Made by a program: the position numbers and the translations under genes. The notes below the pieces were generated by a model, which was given only the letters and a program-made list of their open reading frames with translations, was not told the DNA's origin and did no database searches. From Amphirosellinia nigrospora (taxonomy: Eukaryota > Ascomycota > Sordariomycetes > Xylariales > Xylariaceae), in contig SCHM01000001.1 of assembly GCA_004123355.1 (NCBI GenBank), forward strand, positions 3,464,001-3,528,000: a stretch of DNA of 64,000 nucleotides. Reading direction: 5' to 3'. This document shows, in pieces, positions 60,118 to 64,000 of this stretch. Position 1 is the first letter of the stretch, and every line of letters begins with the position of its first letter.

Positions 60118-63100
60118 TTTGGGAAACGAGACGCCGACTAAATTGCAGAGAAATACTGTCTTCTTACGACGTCAAGAGAAAAATAGTATGGTCGGGGAAG
60201 AAAAGATGAGAGGGTTGGTCGGAGGGGGATTGTATAGCGAGAGACGAATCGATATACATGGAAGTCAACTCAGCGAAAAGGAATGTGAGGAGAAAGGGCT
60301 TGGAATTAGGTATGAACTGGAGCCAGAAGGCGTCTTAATAAACCAAACCGTCACTCATCTATGTCGAAGATTATTAAATAACATAGAAGGGAACAGTATA
60401 TCTTGTGAGATATCTCCAGTGTTGCGCCCCGTCCATGTGCTCCTCGCGACAACCTGTGACTAGGGCGATCCTCCCCATTTGTTGCCAAAGGCCGAGATGG
60501 CAACCTCCAACATGACCCGATATTGTATAGTATCTTACGTAAACCTGGCTTCAAGGTCAGAATAGATGTCTTTGTCTTGTATGGATACCTTAAAGCGTGG
60601 CTACAACATCAACGAGAATCATGCTTCATCTTCACGAGTTGCAAGCTATTGTAAACTTGTAAGCTCATCGTCAAGTATCATGGGGATATGAGCTGATTTC
60701 TATAAAGTAAGTGCCTTCGGTTCTCCCGTACGTCATTTTTTACGTATGGGCCGTTATAGTGGAGTTGAGTACGTCGCGGTAGTATGGCCTCATGGTTTAC
60801 ATGCAGGATATATCAGGCACTCATGGCCAAGAGAAGCCCTGCCAAGACAAAATCAGGGGCGGCTACGCATAGAAGGGCCATGGCTTTAAGCACGTGCGCA
60901 AACGAAACAGGATTTACAATAAGAATAAAAAGGGGGGGCCAGCGCGGGTGCCACAACAACTCAAGTTACTGAAGCACTATTCGAGAACTGATTATTCGAT
61001 TCTCATATCTTGAAGCAAGGCGTTTCTATTTTCATGTGACTACATATAGCGGGAATTCTCCAGGAGTAACTACAGAGGTGACCTTTCAAAACGTGACCTT
61101 TTCTTGTTCCGCCGCCGGCAATATATTCGGCTATACAAGGCACGCCCGGTTGGCTGCCCATTAGCCAAGCCGTCGTGTGTGATGCTTTGGCGCAGCCGCA
61201 TGTCATCCGCTGTCTCGGATCTCCGAACCTAAGAGGGCAACTCATTTTATAAAACCCATGGTTTCGCCGGACCACATGTCATTTGTTGTTGTTGTTGAGA
61301 AATCAACTCGCTCTCCCACTAGTTGTGTGTGTGACTGCCAGTGGGTTGGGTAACTCGCCAGTTTAGACCAACTTACTATGTAACCGTCTCACTAGAGGTA
61401 TGCATAGGCGACGAAAGTAAGTAAGGTTAGAATAAAAGACCCTTTTGAATCCATTTTGCGGGGAAAGTCCCATCACCCTACTGATCTACAAGTCATGCTC
61501 ATCGGTTTATATGTGAGTGATGCACCGCATGCAACCCCAACATCACGAGCTCCAAGAGTCGAATGTAGGGACCGGCGATCATATAACTCTCCAGTGTCGT
61601 ACATGGTATTCATAGTTTTTTTCAATCAGTAATCAGCTATGCGACCTCGCTATCGAACCCTGTGCGGACCGACGTGGAGTTCTCCCCATACTCCCCTCGT
61701 CCCCATACAATGACGGAGTCATGCCATGTTGCTGCACATACTGCGCTACTGGATAGCAGTGTAGTGTAGCATTTCCCCAGATATCAGCAGATCTAGTTGA
61801 AAAACAGGGTTATAACTTGTCGACTTACTCCACAGGACTATATAGGCACATATAGTAGCAGCAGGCAGCCGAGGCACCTACACTATGGAGGCATGCATGA
61901 GCTATCGCCTCCACATTATGCACGTTGCTGAGGAGATGTGTGTGTGGTGTGTATAAGTAGCCCACGGCCCAGCCGTAGTTAGTAGTATATCCTAAAGGCT
62001 ACGTATACCCAAAACGGGAACTTGTTTGTATTTATTTAGCTCCGCCTGCATGACCTACCCGTCTTTTCTCCAACTCCAAGTCGGGGGAGGGTCGTGAAGG
62101 TCCCATCCCCGCAACCCTCCAACTGCCGGCTCCCCCACTCCAGACGCAAACGAGGAACGCCATCGTAGCAGCGTATGACTCGTGAGATGCCCACTACGTG
62201 TTAGCCGCGTTGTCAGTTCTTTGCGCGGGCCATTTATTCGGCTCTTTTGTGCGATGGTATACGTCATTCTGTATAGAATTGGTGTCGTCAAAGGAATAGG
62301 CATACGATGAACTCGTACTCCAGACATAGCTTAGGGGTTGATATCAACTTCCAAAAGTGCCATCAACGGCACGTGAGGAGAATGCCTAATCATATACCTA
62401 TTAATATCAGTATCTGGTTATTACTGCTAGACCCTGCCGTGGAACGGGAAACCCAGTTCTATAGTCGTCCCATTATACTGTATAGCAACCCCAGCTGTAT
62501 TCTGCGACCAATAGTATCTATTAAATGTCAAGCCTAGCTCTAAATAAGCATACCCGACCCTACATTACCTTGCTGTACCTTACCTACCTAATAGATATGA
62601 AATGACCTTTAACCTAGTTCAGTCATACATTTCATGCAACGTTGATGCTGCAGCAGACATTATACCCCCAGTCTGAGGCTGTATTACTGAGTCTCCCACT
62701 CCAAAGTGTTAGCAGAGGACGTTCGTCCAATCTACGAAGACTGATGAATGTTGTGGACCTGTTACGCAACCTCTACATGAATTCACTGGACCTCTAACCC
62801 TAACTACACAGTAAATGCCCCGCATGCATGTACGTATAGCTCTAACACATTCTGTTGTCCCCAACGCGGTGGGGACAGTTGTTCACTCATGAAGGGTGTG
62901 ACCAGAGCATAAAACAGGTGATCGACAGGAGGTAGGTATCACGAGCGTCGCTTTACGCCTAGTCAAAAAAAAATAAGTCTTCTATTTCCAATACCTAGAC
63001 ACATTCAGTGGTTGAGGCCCTAGGTATTACGGTAGCATACAGCGCGGTTACGGAAGTTTCTCTGGATGCGACTAAATAGACATGGCGGTGACAGCGATGT

Positions 63101-63347
63101 TGTTAGCTCTCCACTATCTTATGTCGCCGACCAGAGAAAACTATAAGCTAGATACCTAGATGATCTTATCAAGAAACTCACTCGGGAGGAATCTATTCAT
63201 CCGTCATAAGCGGTCCGAAGTCAGCCGCTCGCACCTACCAGAGAGAGAAAATTATGTTAGGTCACATAAACCATCCTAATAAAAAGTTCATGTAACAATT
63301 CCAAGAGTCTCTTTTCTCTCTCGAATCGTGTAGACTTCACCTCAGCT
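60118..63347. other. 3.2 kb gene desert between GH64 and GH16 genes
   Basis: No recognisable coding frame on either strand. Contains a GTT run near 61281-61295, many TACCTA/TAGGTA words (62565-62590, 62930-62940) and tracts such as A8 at 62965. The first few hundred bases should include the GH64 promoter. Confidence 0.45.
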
Positions 63348-64000
63348 TTAGAAAATGGTATATACGAAAGCCATAGCAAGCCAAAGGGCCCATACCCGCG
63401 CAGCCAACACGCTGGAACCACTCTCCTCGTCTCCGTCTTTGTTGTCACCGTTTCCGCCATCATTTGAGCCACCATAAGTTGTCTGATTTGGTGTCAAGTT
63501 ATCGCCATTGCTAAAGAAAAATGTTGTGTTACGGTCCGGTATGGCACAGACCGCACCACTTGCTGTAGGGTCTTTGCACCTCAATGCGAAATCCCGCTGA
63601 CGCTGCTCGAGCGACGAATTAAAATACGCCTTGACATAGCTTACAGTTGTGACTGCATCCGCGGTCGGGGGGCCGTGTGACCAGCCCGGATTCCCATTAC
63701 TCCAATGCGATAATAGAAGATGCCCGGCTGTTGTAGGCACACTGGAGCCGGTCATCTCGGAGAGCAGGTTACCGTCTGCGTAAAAGAATACCTTGTCGGG
63801 CAAGAAGTCGAAGCGATACTCATGAAAATCCGTCGTCGGGTCGAAGGGTAGATGAACCCGACGCAAGCCCGTCGTGTTCGCAGCGTCGTATCCAGCAGCC
63901 GCTGCTTCTTTAGACTGGAGGACAAGGTTAACCGGAAACAAACCCTGAGATTTGTTAAACTCGGCGGAGAGGAATTCGATATCGATCTCTTGCGTGTCGT
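63348..64000 (-). CDS. GH16-family glycosidase/transglycosylase, GPI-anchor-like C-terminus (partial at right edge)
   Basis: The minus-strand frame enters at the window edge with DTQEIDIEFLSAEF, the GH16 catalytic ExDxE motif (EIDIE). It continues through FHEYRFDFLPDKVFFYADG, SHWSNGNPGWSHGPPTAD and YVKAYFNS (beta-jelly-roll core). A DPTASGAVCAIPD segment, a low-complexity GGSNDGGNGDNKDGDEE linker and a C-terminal hydrophobic stretch (LAARVWALWLAMAFVYTIF) end at 63348. A small-residue omega-like site (SGSS) before the hydrophobic tail suggests a GPI anchor. Such enzymes act on beta-1,3/1,4-glucan or chitin-glucan links in the wall. The N-terminal half lies outside. No frame break in the visible part. 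Confidence 0.9.
   Translation of the reverse strand, partial: DTQEIDIEFLSAEFNKSQGLFPVNLVLQSKEAAAAGYDAANTTGLRRVHLPFDPTTDFHEYRFDFLPDKVFFYADGNLLSEMTGSSVPTTAGHLLLSHWSNGNPGWSHGPPTADAVTTVSYVKAYFNSSLEQRQRDFALRCKDPTASGAVCAIPDRNTTFFFSNGDNLTPNQTTYGGSNDGGNGDNKDGDEESGSSVLAARVWALWLAMAFVYTIF

Overview
The window is nuclear DNA from a filamentous ascomycete (Pezizomycotina, most like Sordariomycetes). Genes have short GT-AG introns of about 50-110 bp with CTAAC-like branch sites, and intergenic stretches are long. The gene set is typical of such fungi: a GNA-1/CPG-1 type G-alpha with an MGCGMS start and CGLI end, a HET-domain protein, polygalacturonase, and GH16, GH18, GH64 and GT90 enzymes. A tRNA-Glu(CTC) carries an intron at the canonical position. 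I see no plasmid, viral, CRISPR or transposon signature.

Layout, left to right: a Cwh43-like gene cut by the left edge (-); UTP6 (+); an EVE-domain gene (-); a gene-poor CT-rich stretch (4.3-10.3 kb) leading into SWI1 (+). Then a GT90/CAP10 glycosyltransferase (-), a cytochrome P450 (-), tRNA-Glu (-), SMC4 (-) head-to-head with an ELYS-domain gene (+), and RPS26 (-) head-to-head with ubiquitin-RPS27a (+). Then a GH18 chitinase (-), a degenerate J-domain gene (-), a small secreted-protein candidate (-), an FMN 2-hydroxyacid dehydrogenase (-), an endopolygalacturonase (+), a HET-domain gene (-) and a DUF1771-Smr gene (-). A 4.5 kb gene desert follows, then the G-alpha gene (+), TSC10 (-) head-to-head with SAS10/UTP3 (+), a GH64 glucanase (-), a 3.2 kb desert and a GH16 enzyme cut by the right edge (-).

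The genes are mostly housekeeping: ribosome biogenesis (UTP6, SAS10/UTP3, RPS26, RPS27a), chromosome structure and chromatin (SMC4, ELYS-like, SWI1), sphingolipid and GPI-lipid metabolism (TSC10, Cwh43-like) and signalling (G-alpha). Scattered among them are wall or plant-polymer enzymes. They do not form an obvious biosynthetic cluster.

The most striking property is that many conserved genes, several of them essential in yeast, are broken by single-base (sometimes 2-base) length changes. These are usually losses in short homopolymers, with excellent homology resuming at once in the next frame. At least twelve genes are affected. The G-alpha, ELYS, polygalacturonase, EVE and GH16 genes are open throughout. 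I read this as an under-polished assembly rather than mass pseudogenisation, so the frame breaks below are annotated inside the genes and the genes are not called pseudogenes. The J-domain locus is the exception: it looks decayed. I did not find a convincing undescribed system. The best biological leads are the leaderless GH64 enzyme with a cationic amphipathic tail, and the overlapping ATGA upstream ORF at SWI1.
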